NCBI GenBank assembly: GCA_023701285.1
Contig: JAMPXH010000012.1
Span: forward strand, 1 to 55,748
Source: Candidatus Didemnitutus sp.
GTDB lineage: Bacteria > Verrucomicrobiota > Verrucomicrobiia > Opitutales > Opitutaceae
Direction of reading: 5' to 3'
Length of the DNA: 55,748 bases
The translations under genes were made by a program, and so were the position numbers. Position 1 is the stretch's first letter, and every line of letters starts with the position of its first letter. Shown here piece by piece: positions 35,748-43,940 of this stretch. Under the pieces are notes generated by a model. The model was not told the DNA's origin and ran no database searches. It saw nothing but the letters and a program-made list of their open reading frames with translations.

Positions 35748-37318
35748 GTGCCCCCGCGGCGAAGACGACCGCGCCACTGCTCGCGTGGAGCGCGGTCGGG
35801 CTGGGTTCGCTCGCCCTTCTGCTGCCGCTCACGGCGGCGTGGCAAGGCAGTGCCAATCTCGGGCACGGCTGGCTCGCACCGCTGCTGGCCGCCTACCTGT
35901 GGTGGGAACGGTGGAGCGAGCGACCGGCCTTGCGCCCGGACGCGGTGCCGCCGCGAGGCGTCGTCGCGCTCGCCGCGGGCGTCGTCCTGCTGGGCCTGGC
36001 GCTGTGGCCGCTGCGATTGCTGCTCACGCCCTACCCGCTCTGGCCCGTCGCGCTGGCCACTTACGTGGGCGCGATCATCGGCACCGCGGTGGGGCTGGCT
36101 TATTGGTTCGCCGGGCGCGCGGGCGCGCGGTGGATCGGCGCGCCGTTGGCGCTGTTCCTCGCCGCGCTGCCGCTGCCGACGGCGGTGGAACTCAATTTCA
36201 TCCTGCCGCTGCGCGAAGCCATGGCCTCGCTCGCAGCGGAAATGGCCAATCTCCTCGGCCGGCCGGCCATCGCCAGCGGGACGACGATCCGGCTCGGCAG
36301 CGGCTGGGTCGGCGTCGATGAGGCCTGCGGAGGCATCCGCTCGCTGCAAGGCTGCGTGTTGCTGGCGTTGTTTTTCGGCGAGTGGCTGCGCTTCACGCTC
36401 CTGCGCCGCCTGCTGTTGGTCGGCGCCGCGGTGCTCGCCGCGGTGGCCGGCAATTTTGCCCGCGTGCTCTTCCTCGCCGTGCGCGATTCGGCCGAGGCGA
36501 TCGAGCAGGCGCACGATTTCGCCGGCTGGCTCTCGCTCGCGCTGAGCGTGGTGGCGACGGCGTGGCTCGCACTGCATTGGGCCGGCTATCGCCTGCCGGG
36601 CGTGGCCGTGCGGCGGCCTGCCGCGCCGGTCCCGAACGCCAACGCCGGCACACGGTGGCGCGTGGCGCTGGCTTTCGCGTTGGCGCTGGCCGCCGGCGAA
36701 CTGGCGACGCGCATGTGGTTCGCCACATCGCCGGTCGATGAATGGGCGGAAACCGGCTGGATCGCCCGGCTGCCGGCCGGGCTGCAGTCCTTCAAGCCCG
36801 AGCCGCTGACCGAGTCGGCACGCGAGATGTTGAGCCCCGATTTCTTTGCCGCCGGCAATTGGCGCTCTCATCGCGACGAACCCGTGGCCGCCTTTTATAT
36901 CGAGTGGCGGCGCGGGCAGGCGGCGCGGTTCGTGCCCTTCATGCACAACCCGACCATCTGCCTGCCAGTCAGCGGCTGTGAACTCCAGGAGGAGTTGCCC
37001 GGCATGGAGTTGGAACGAGCCGGAGAGCGCATCCCGTTCCGCCTCTTGCGTTTCCGCCGCGCCGGCCAGGAATTGCTCGTGGCCTTCACGGTCTGGGATC
37101 CGCTCACCCGGGCCCCGCTGCAGCCGGCTTCGAGCCGCAAGACGTTTTCGGCTTGGGTGCGCAGCGCATGGGACGACGTCCTGCTGCGCCGCGAGCACCA
37201 GCCGGCGCAGATGTTCACTCTCGCGCTGCAGTGGGATGCGCAGGCTCCCACGCAGCTGGAGCAGTGGCTGGACCGGCTGGTTTTGTCCCGCGCCCAGCCT
37301 GCGCCAGCCGTGCAATAA
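35744..37318 (+). CDS. Exosortase fused to an EpsI-like C-terminal domain
   Basis: A 524-residue protein. Residues 1-290 form an eight-helix exosortase with the full catalytic set: C195 in VDEACGGIRSLQG, R240 in GNFARVLFLAV and H257 in AHDFAGW. Residues about 300-520 have one more helix (RVALAFALALAAGELATRMWF) and an EpsI/DUF3485-like periplasmic domain (YIEWRRGQAARFVPFMHNP, CLPVSGCELQEE, FTVWDP). Exosortases process C-terminal PEP-CTERM tails, probably passing proteins to the surface with glycan. It is coupled to the TPR gene, and a PEP-CTERM substrate starts 53 bp downstream. Confidence 0.9.
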   Translation: MSAPAAKTTAPLLAWSAVGLGSLALLLPLTAAWQGSANLGHGWLAPLLAAYLWWERWSERPALRPDAVPPRGVVALAAGVVLLGLALWPLRLLLTPYPLWPVALATYVGAIIGTAVGLAYWFAGRAGARWIGAPLALFLAALPLPTAVELNFILPLREAMASLAAEMANLLGRPAIASGTTIRLGSGWVGVDEACGGIRSLQGCVLLALFFGEWLRFTLLRRLLLVGAAVLAAVAGNFARVLFLAVRDSAEAIEQAHDFAGWLSLALSVVATAWLALHWAGYRLPGVAVRRPAAPVPNANAGTRWRVALAFALALAAGELATRMWFATSPVDEWAETGWIARLPAGLQSFKPEPLTESAREMLSPDFFAAGNWRSHRDEPVAAFYIEWRRGQAARFVPFMHNPTICLPVSGCELQEELPGMELERAGERIPFRLLRFRRAGQELLVAFTVWDPLTRAPLQPASSRKTFSAWVRSAWDDVLLRREHQPAQMFTLALQWDAQAPTQLEQWLDRLVLSRAQPAPAVQ

Positions 37319-37342
37319 AACAATTTATGCTATTGCCTGCGC

Positions 37343-37365
37343 ACCCTAGCCCTTCCTAGGGTTTT
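37343..37365 (+). terminator. Short hairpin with T-run just before the PEP-CTERM gene
   Basis: A 7-bp stem ACCCTAG / CTAGGGT with a 6-nt loop is followed by TTT, 6 bp before the ATG at 37372. It may end exosortase transcripts weakly, attenuate readthrough, or hide the start region of the substrate gene. Confidence 0.5.
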
Positions 37366-37371
37366 CACCGC

Positions 37372-38115
37372 ATGAGCCCACGCCCCTCACTCCGACTCCT
37401 GTTTGCCGCCGCCGCTTTCACCTGCTGCAGCGTTTTCGCCTCCGCGCAAATCACCACGATGCCGCTTTTCACGGGAGACTTTGTCTCCTTCGCGCCTGAC
37501 GAGGCCCGCGTCCAGACCTTCAGCAATGTGAGCTACTTCGACTCGATGACCTATCAGTTCATCCGCACCGGCGGGTTCGGGCCGGTATCGGTCGATTACT
37601 ATTTCGTCGAGTGGGACACGAACACCAACCAAGCCACGTCGCTGATCGCCAGCGGTTCCGCCCTCATCCCGGACGCTTTCTCTTTCAACTATTTCCTTTA
37701 CACGGATGTTAACAGCAACCCGGGCACGTATAACGGCTGGGAACAGCTGATCAGTCTCCAAGTCACGGCCAATCCTGTCACCACCTATGCCATGGTTCTG
37801 GTCACCAGCGATCTTGGCGCCTCGGACCTCGCGCTGGCTGCGATTTCTACCGTCGACAGCTTGCCGAACGGTCAGGCGCTCTTTGCCGTCGGCGTCACGG
37901 ACTACGCTTCGCTGGCTTCAACCACGGGGACGTCTTACGGCCCCGGTGCGGATTTCGGCTTCGCCTCCCTCTCGATCCAACTTTCTCCCGTGCCCGAGCC
38001 CGCCACCGCGGCCGCCGGCATCGGTGCCCTGCTCGTCGCGGGCTTGGTCGCGCTGCGCCTTTACCGCCGCCGCCAGGAAGAAGCGGTCGCACTCGCTCCG
38101 GTCGCCGCCGAATAA
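37372..38115 (+). CDS. PEP-CTERM sorting-signal protein
   Basis: A 247-residue exported protein. The signal peptide is LRLLFAAAAFTCCSVFASAQ. The body is about 180 residues, beta-rich, Ser/Thr/Asn-rich and cysteine-free, as is usual for exosortase substrates. The C-terminal sorting tail has VPEP (near residue 210), a hydrophobic span (AAAGIGALLVAGLVALRLY) and a basic RRRQ cluster. Ten more residues follow the basic cluster, slightly longer than usual. It lies right behind the exosortase and is its most obvious substrate. The body matches no family I recognise. Confidence 0.9.
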   Translation: MSPRPSLRLLFAAAAFTCCSVFASAQITTMPLFTGDFVSFAPDEARVQTFSNVSYFDSMTYQFIRTGGFGPVSVDYYFVEWDTNTNQATSLIASGSALIPDAFSFNYFLYTDVNSNPGTYNGWEQLISLQVTANPVTTYAMVLVTSDLGASDLALAAISTVDSLPNGQALFAVGVTDYASLASTTGTSYGPGADFGFASLSIQLSPVPEPATAAAGIGALLVAGLVALRLYRRRQEEAVALAPVAAE

Positions 38116-38141
38116 GCCGGCGGGAGACGCTTCGCTCATGC

Positions 38142-38169
38142 GCCCGCATCGGACGATGCGGGCTTTTTT
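38142..38169 (+). terminator. Strong rho-independent terminator
   Basis: A 9-bp stem GCCCGCATC / GATGCGGGC with a GGAC loop is followed by six T residues, 26 bp after the PEP-CTERM stop. Confidence 0.93.
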
Positions 38170-38297
38170 GTGCCCGGAGCGATCGCGGTGCCGGCACGGG
38201 CGCGCCGCAGGCACAGGTTGCAAATCTCTGCGCCGCACGTTTGCTGGCAGGTTAGCTTTTTCGTCCCACCGCACCCGATCCATTCTTCATCGCCCGC

Positions 38298-39743
38298 ATG
38301 TCCGCCGCTCCCATTCCCGTCACCGTCCTCACCGGCTTCCTCGGCGCCGGCAAGACCACGCTCCTCAACCGCATCCTCACCGAGCAGCACGGCCGGAAGA
38401 TCGCCGTGATCGAAAACGAATTCGGCGAGGTCGGCGTCGACAACCAGCTCGTCATCCAGGGCGACGAGGAAATCCTTGAGATGAACAACGGCTGCATCTG
38501 CTGCACCGTGCGCGGCGACCTCATCCGCATCCTCGGCCGCCTCATGAAGCGCAAGGACCGCCTCGACGCCATCCTCATCGAGACCACCGGGCTGGCCAAC
38601 CCCGCCCCCGTCGCCCAGACCTTCTTCACCGACCCGGAGATGCGCGAGCAATTCCGCCTCGATGCCATTGTCACGCTCGTCGACGCCAAGCACATCCACC
38701 TCCACCTCGAGGACTCGCCCGAGGCGCTGAAGCAGATCGCCTTCGCCGATGTCGTGCTCCTCAACAAATCCGACCTCGTCGCCCCCGCCGAGCTCGACGC
38801 CCTTGAGCAGCGCATCCGCCGCATCAACGCCGTGGCGAAGGTCCACCGCACCCAGAACGCCGCCATCGCCCTTGATCGGGTGATCGACATCGCCGGCTTC
38901 AGCCTCGACCGCGCCGTCGAGGTCGATCCGCAGTTCCTCGAGCTGGAATACCCCTTCGAATGGGCCGGCGGCTACGAACTGCAGCCCGGCGTGCATGAGA
39001 TCGAGATCGGTCACGACCCCGAGGAAGCGGGCGACGCACACGCGCACGGCCACGCTCATGCCGACGGCGGCCATCATCACCATCACGGACACGACCACGA
39101 GTGCGGCCCTGACTGCGGCCACAACCACAACGAACTCGATGTCGTCGTCGCGCCCGTGCCGTCATTCACCGACGCCGACCTCAACGCCACGATCAACCGA
39201 ACCGTCGAAGCCTTCTCCGACTGGGAAGCCATCAGGCTCCCCGGCGAGTCCCTCGAAGTCGGCGGCAAGCTCAACCGCCTCAAGCTCCGCAACGAATACG
39301 GCAAATTCAAGGTGCCGATCACGACCGCCGGCCGCTACCTGATCTTCACGGCGCACGATGTGCCGACGCATTTCTACCTGCCCGGCGGCCAGTTCACCAA
39401 ATATTCCTGGGACCGCACATTCCGCCACGAGCACTCGCACGACGAAGCCGTCTCCTCCGTCGGCATCCGCGTCCCCGGCGACCTCGACGGCAAGAAGCTC
39501 AACGACTGGATCTCCAAGCTTCTCGCGGACAAAGGCGGCGACATTTACCGCATGAAAGGCGTGCTCTGCGTGAAAGGCACCAACAAGCGCCTCGTCTTCC
39601 AAGGCGTGCACATGCTCTTCGACGCCAAGTTCGACCGTGAATGGCGCGGCGACGAGGACCGCACCAACACCCTCGTCTTCATCGGCAAGAACCTCGACCG
39701 CGCCGCACTGACCGAAGGCTTCAAAGCCTGCCTCGCCGGATAG
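38298..39743 (+). CDS. CobW/COG0523 GTPase with His-rich metal loop
   Basis: A 481-residue G3E-family GTPase, a metallochaperone or metal-insertion protein. The P-loop GFLGAGKT is at 13-20. The metal-binding CxCC motif ([10 protein letters not shown]) has C66, C68 and C69, and NKSD supplies base specificity. A histidine-rich loop at about 246-279 holds over a dozen histidines and two cysteines ([11 protein letters not shown]). The C-terminal CobW_C domain ([24 protein letters not shown]) is intact. Such proteins mostly handle zinc, cobalt or nitrile-hydratase metals. No Zur-type box was identified upstream, and no metal importer is adjacent. Confidence 0.92.
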   Translation: MSAAPIPVTVLTGFLGAGKTTLLNRILTEQHGRKIAVIENEFGEVGVDNQLVIQGDEEILEMNNGCICCTVRGDLIRILGRLMKRKDRLDAILIETTGLANPAPVAQTFFTDPEMREQFRLDAIVTLVDAKHIHLHLEDSPEALKQIAFADVVLLNKSDLVAPAELDALEQRIRRINAVAKVHRTQNAAIALDRVIDIAGFSLDRAVEVDPQFLELEYPFEWAGGYELQPGVHEIEIGHDPEEAGDAHAHGHAHADGGHHHHHGHDHECGPDCGHNHNELDVVVAPVPSFTDADLNATINRTVEAFSDWEAIRLPGESLEVGGKLNRLKLRNEYGKFKVPITTAGRYLIFTAHDVPTHFYLPGGQFTKYSWDRTFRHEHSHDEAVSSVGIRVPGDLDGKKLNDWISKLLADKGGDIYRMKGVLCVKGTNKRLVFQGVHMLFDAKFDREWRGDEDRTNTLVFIGKNLDRAALTEGFKACLAG

Positions 39744-39793
39744 TTCCCGCAGGACGCCGGCAACCATCGCCTGCCTGTATCGCGTGCCCAGGA

Positions 39794-39820
39794 GGTAGGG
39801 CGAGTTCTCCGAACGAGCCG
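39794..39820. repeat. Single 27-bp arm of repeat family 1
   Basis: Identical over 27 bp to 8413-8439 (begins GGTAGGGCGAGTTCTCCG). Here only one arm is present, without the inverted partner, between the convergent cobW and histidine kinase genes. Confidence 0.93.
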
Positions 39821-39832
39821 TCCGCGATCCCT

Positions 39833-41245
39833 TCACTCGCGCGTCACCGGCAGTTCGATCCAGAACGTCGCACCTGCGCCGATGTCGGACTCGCACCCGA
39901 CCGTGCCGCCCATCGCCTCCGCCAGCCGTCGTGTCACCGCCAGCCCGAGGCCGTGACTCGCCTCCCCGCCCGTGGGCTTCACGGCCGTGCGCGAGAATTT
40001 TCGAAACAGCCCTTCCTGCTCCGCGGCCGCGATGCCCGGCCCTTCGTCGATCACCACCAGTCGCGCCCGGCTGCCGTCCTCCGCCACCAGCACATCGAGC
40101 TGCACCCGCGCGCCGCGCGGACTGAACTTCAGCGCGTTGCTCACAAAATTGTCCGCCACCTGCGCCAGCAGCGCCGCATCCGCGAGCACCCACAGCGCCG
40201 GACCTGCCGCCGCCTCCACGCGCTGCCCCTTCGCCACCGCGGCCGGGCCGTGGCGCTCCGCCGCCTGCACCGCCTGCGCGCGCAAGTCCACGCGCGCTCT
40301 CCGCACGGGCCATGCGCCAGACTCCGTCGCGTGCGCGCCGAGGAAATTCTCCACCAGCTCCAGCATGCGCCGCGCGAGCGCGCGGATGGCGGCATGCGCC
40401 TGCGCCGGCTCCGCCGCGCGCCCGTCCGCCAGTTGCTCCGCCAGGCCGTGCACCGACACCAGCGGCGACTGCAGATCGTGCGACGCGATCGCGAGAAACT
40501 CGTCCTTCTCCGCATTCAGCCGCGCCAACTCCGCATTCGCGCGCGCCAGCTCCGCATTCAAGCGCCGCATGTGCTCGCGTTGCGCGAACGTCAGCCGCTC
40601 CGCCGCCTCGCGATACCACGCCAGCAGCAGAATCACTCCGCCGATGAGCGTGAAGTTCGCCGCGAGCATCTGCACGTTGCCGGTCTTCGCCTCCAGCGTC
40701 AGCGCGTAGAACGCCAGCGTGCCGCCGAGCGCCAGCGCCAGCGTCAACGCGAGCGCACGCCCGCTCCACGGCAGCACGACTGCCGTGATGAGCAGCAGCG
40801 TCATCAACCCGCCCCACACCGCATCCCAGATGGCGAGCGCCGGAAAGATGAACGCCGAGTGCCAGTAGATCAGCGCGAGCGCCCAGCACGCGAGCACCGT
40901 GCCCGCGCCATTCACCCAGTCGGCGCGCCGCCGGTGGCCGGGCAGATACGTCGACACCAGCATCAGCAGCCACGCCGGCACGATGCCGAGGAAGCGCAGA
41001 CGCAGGTTCATGAAATGGAAATCCGTCACCTCGCGCTGCACGCCGGAAAACACCGTGGCCGCGCCGATGCCCGCCGCCGCCAGCATGCCCGCGATCAACG
41101 TCACGCGCGTGCGCGTCGCCGCCGCCCGCAACCGCTCCTCGCGGAACGCCACCTCCCACGCCGCATCGTCGAACCGCAGCCGGTTCGCTTGCCGGCGCAA
41201 GCCGGCCTCGACGTCGTCGGGCGTGGCGGACGCGGCCGGCTTCAC
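39833..41245 (-). CDS. Integral-membrane sensor histidine kinase
   Basis: A 470-residue kinase. The N-terminal 215 residues hold about six membrane helices (for example TLIAGMLAAAGIGAATVF, LRFLGIVPAWLLMLVSTYL, LALTLALALGGTLAFYALTL) with no separate periplasmic sensor. A coiled-coil linker (LNAELARANAELARLNAEKDEF) follows, then the HisKA box AIASHDLQSPLVSVHG with H256, and a HATPase (NFVSNALKFSP, DEGPGIA, GLGLAVTRRLAEAMGG). The HDLQSPL form of the H-box is typical of kinases that sense within the membrane. GTG start overlapping the regulator stop (GTGA). It would phosphorylate the NarL-type partner encoded just upstream. Confidence 0.88.
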   Translation of the reverse strand: MKPAASATPDDVEAGLRRQANRLRFDDAAWEVAFREERLRAAATRTRVTLIAGMLAAAGIGAATVFSGVQREVTDFHFMNLRLRFLGIVPAWLLMLVSTYLPGHRRRADWVNGAGTVLACWALALIYWHSAFIFPALAIWDAVWGGLMTLLLITAVVLPWSGRALALTLALALGGTLAFYALTLEAKTGNVQMLAANFTLIGGVILLLAWYREAAERLTFAQREHMRRLNAELARANAELARLNAEKDEFLAIASHDLQSPLVSVHGLAEQLADGRAAEPAQAHAAIRALARRMLELVENFLGAHATESGAWPVRRARVDLRAQAVQAAERHGPAAVAKGQRVEAAAGPALWVLADAALLAQVADNFVSNALKFSPRGARVQLDVLVAEDGSRARLVVIDEGPGIAAAEQEGLFRKFSRTAVKPTGGEASHGLGLAVTRRLAEAMGGTVGCESDIGAGATFWIELPVTRE

Positions 41246-41940
41246 CTCGCGCCCTCGCTCGCCCGCACGAACTTCACCGCCGCCGCCGTGCGCGAATTCA
41301 CCCGCCACTTCCCGTAAATCGCGAACAGGCAGTTCTTCACCGTCGAGCGCGTCACGCCGAGGCGCTCCGCCACGTCCTTGTCGCTCGCGCCCTCCGCCAC
41401 CAGTGCCAGCACCTCCGCCTCGCGCGGCGTGAGCAGCGCCAGTTCGCCGGTCGGCCGCTTCGCCGTCGGGGCGCTCCGCATCAAGCCCAGCACCTGCCGC
41501 GCGATCGCGGGCGACATCGGCGCGCCGCCGGCGAGCGCGTCGTCGATCGCCTCGAGCACCGGCGCGAGCTCGGCACTTTTCAACACATAGCCCGCCGCAC
41601 CGTGCCGGATCGCCTCCAGCACCACCGCGTCGTCGCGCGACCCGCTCACCATCAGCACGAGCGCACCAGGAAATTTCGCCAGCAAGTCGCCCGCCACCGC
41701 CGACCCGGCGCGCCCGGGCAAGCCGACGTCGAGCAGCACCACGTCGGGCTTGAGTGCCGCCGGCCACGCCAACGCTTCCTCCGCCGAACCGACAGCCGCC
41801 ACGACCTCGTGCCGTCCGCTCGCGCCGAGCACCGAGGCGAGCACGAGTCGGAATTGCGCATCGTCATCTACGAGCGCCACGCGAATGCGCGTCCCGGCGA
41901 GCGCCGGCTTCGCTTCCGTGGCGTGGCGGAGAGAAGACAT
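41242..41940 (-). CDS. NarL/FixJ-family response regulator
   Basis: A 232-residue regulator. The receiver has D25-D27 acidic residues, phosphoacceptor D71 (VVLLDVGLPGRAG), serine in VMVSGSRDD and K in YVLKSAEL. The C-terminal LuxR-type helix-turn-helix reads LLTPREAEVLALVAEGASDKDVAERLGVTRSTVKNCLFAIYGKW. It is first in a two-gene operon with the membrane kinase and divergent from the second PEP-CTERM gene (204 bp between), which makes that gene a plausible target. Confidence 0.88.
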   Translation of the reverse strand: MSSLRHATEAKPALAGTRIRVALVDDDAQFRLVLASVLGASGRHEVVAAVGSAEEALAWPAALKPDVVLLDVGLPGRAGSAVAGDLLAKFPGALVLMVSGSRDDAVVLEAIRHGAAGYVLKSAELAPVLEAIDDALAGGAPMSPAIARQVLGLMRSAPTAKRPTGELALLTPREAEVLALVAEGASDKDVAERLGVTRSTVKNCLFAIYGKWRVNSRTAAAVKFVRASEGAR

Positions 41941-42144
41941 GGCCTGCTGTGATGCCGGCCGGCATGCGCTTTGACTACCCCAAAAAGTTCCCCTGCCAGT
42001 CACTTGACCCGGGACAACTGGCCGATTGCCCGGACCGGCGGCGGAATTCCTCCTCCAAACGATCCACTCCGCCCGCGCCGGCTCGGTCGCGCACCACGTC
42101 AACCGCTTTTCCCGTCCTTCGCCACCTCGATGCCTGCCCTCGTG

Positions 42145-43173
42145 ATGACTAAAACCATCCCGTTCCTCTGCCTTGTCGCCCTCGCCTTCGCGACCGCGCA
42201 TGCGAACGTCCATCTCACGCCGACTCACACGACGGCCCTCCCACCCGGACGTTACAACGTCATCAGCCTCGAATTCGTTCCGCCCACGAGTTGGTCTCCC
42301 GGTGGCCAATCTCACGTGATGCTCACCACCGAAGTTGAAGCGTGGATGCCCGACAGCACCGGCACCTCGTTTTTCAAGATCTACGATCCCTTTCCCATGG
42401 GCGTCAGACTGAACCGCTTGAGCCAGGCCACTTACGATCCGGCCAACCAAATCGTTTATTACACCGGGGGAAACTTCGACGTGCGTCTCTACGCCTATTC
42501 GCTCGCCGCCGGTTCCGTGGTTTCGGAGGAAGCCCTGTCCGATCTCCCCGACTATCCCAACGGCCTCGCCGTCCGCCACGGGACCAACGACGTCTTCGTC
42601 TCCTTCGCCGGTGGCTCGGAGGCCGCCGGCTACACCCCGTCGTTGTATCGCTACACCGCCGGCGCGGGCGATCAAAACGGGGTCGCCTTCGGCTACACCG
42701 GACCCGGCGCGGTCTCCTCACAAGTCGGCGCGCTGCGCATCGGCCCGGATGGACGGCTGAACGTCCTCGATGCCGGTCAGCAAAAAATCCTCCGCTACGA
42801 CCCCGTCACACTCGCGTATGTCGACGCCATCTCCCTCGTCAGCACGGCCGTCGACGGGAACGCCTTCGCCATCAGCTCCACCGGTTATATCTTCACCGCG
42901 GATCTCAACAGCACCTCCGGCGTGATCTACAACTACGCCACCGGCGCCTATGTCGGCACTTTCTCGGCCCCCCTTCACCCGTCCACGGCTCTCCGCGGCC
43001 GGCTCGCGATGACCGCCGACGACCTCGGCAATGTCTATGTGTCGAACGAGCTGATCAGCTCGCACCTCGCCGTCTACTCCACCGCCGCCATTCCCGAACC
43101 GGCGCACTACGCCCTCGCCGCCGGCCTTCTCGCCGGACTCACGTTCCTTCAAAGGCGACGGCAACGGGCATGA
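42145..43173 (+). CDS. PEP-CTERM protein with propeller-like repeats
   Basis: A 342-residue exported protein. The signal peptide is MTKTIPFLCLVALAFATAHA; ATG 42130 is an alternative start five codons earlier. The body holds repeated beta-sheet units of NHL/SMP30 style (for example YDPANQIVYYTGG, GALRIGPDGRLNVLDAGQQKILRYDPV, AISSTGYIFTADL, MTADDLGNVYVSN), suggesting a beta-propeller. The tail is IPEP near residue 312, the hydrophobic YALAAGLLAGLTFL and basic QRRRQR. It is a second likely exosortase substrate, 5 kb from the exosortase, and is divergent from a two-component system. Confidence 0.87.
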   Translation: MTKTIPFLCLVALAFATAHANVHLTPTHTTALPPGRYNVISLEFVPPTSWSPGGQSHVMLTTEVEAWMPDSTGTSFFKIYDPFPMGVRLNRLSQATYDPANQIVYYTGGNFDVRLYAYSLAAGSVVSEEALSDLPDYPNGLAVRHGTNDVFVSFAGGSEAAGYTPSLYRYTAGAGDQNGVAFGYTGPGAVSSQVGALRIGPDGRLNVLDAGQQKILRYDPVTLAYVDAISLVSTAVDGNAFAISSTGYIFTADLNSTSGVIYNYATGAYVGTFSAPLHPSTALRGRLAMTADDLGNVYVSNELISSHLAVYSTAAIPEPAHYALAAGLLAGLTFLQRRRQRA

Positions 43174-43441
43174 GCGCAAAACCGTGAGCCCCGCCCCCGG
43201 CACAGCGCGGCACCTCGCGTCCCCAGGGAACGATATCGGCGCACCCGCCGAGCCACGCTTGAATCGCCGGTCTCCACCGACCGTGCGCCATCGGTAAATC
43301 CCCGAATCCCGCGCTTCCGGCGAAGCCGGCCTTGCCGTGCCGCGCCTTCTATCCTCGCTTGGGGAAAATGAATCGCGTTGCCCCTTCCCGCCATTCCCTG
43401 CACTTGTCCCGGCGCCTGCAGCCGGCCACACCCCCTGCCCG

Positions 43442-43861
43442 ATGAGCACCGCCCAGCCACTCCCCGCCGCGCACCGAAGCCTGTCGATCCTCGTCGTAGA
43501 TGATTCGCCGGAGTTCAGCAGCGCCCTGGCCGAGCGCCTGCGGGAGGAACAACACGTCGTCTGCACCGCCGCCTCCGGACGGGAAGCCACCGCCATTTTG
43601 CACTCCATCGCCGTCGACGTCGTGATCACGGACATCCTCATGGCCGACGGCGACGGCTTGGAGCTCATCCGCGCCGCCCGCATCCGCACCCCCGCCCCGC
43701 GCATCATCGCCATGTCCGGCGGCGGGCGCTTCGTCACCGCCACCGACTGCCTGAAGGCCGCCAACGGTTTCGGCGCGGACATGTGCCTCTTGAAGCCGTT
43801 CAGCACCGGCGAACTCCTCGCCGCGCTCGGGCCGGCCGGCCAGCCACCCCGCTCCGCCTGA
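43442..43861 (+). CDS. Stand-alone response-regulator receiver
   Basis: A 139-residue CheY-like receiver: acidic D20/D21 (ILVVDDSPEF), phosphoacceptor D64 (VVITDILMADGDG), serine in IIAMSGGG and lysine in CLLKPFSTGEL. There is no output domain. The 268 bp upstream carry no recognisable gene. The TDILMADGDGLELI text is common in receivers that couple to membrane kinases in trans. The partner is unknown; the kinase at 39833-41245 has its own regulator. ATG 43442 gives a compact N-terminus. Confidence 0.85.
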   Translation: MSTAQPLPAAHRSLSILVVDDSPEFSSALAERLREEQHVVCTAASGREATAILHSIAVDVVITDILMADGDGLELIRAARIRTPAPRIIAMSGGGRFVTATDCLKAANGFGADMCLLKPFSTGELLAALGPAGQPPRSA

Positions 43862-43940
43862 CCGGCCCGCGCGGACCTCGCGCCCGGCATCAAGGGACTT
43901 GACCGCGCCGCGCCCGGCGGCACTCCGTCTTCTGCCCCGC

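Noticed and set aside
43174-43441. Possible small gene or riboswitch before the lone receiver
   Set aside because: No frame with plausible composition and no recognisable structured RNA motif; only scattered GC-rich short palindromes.
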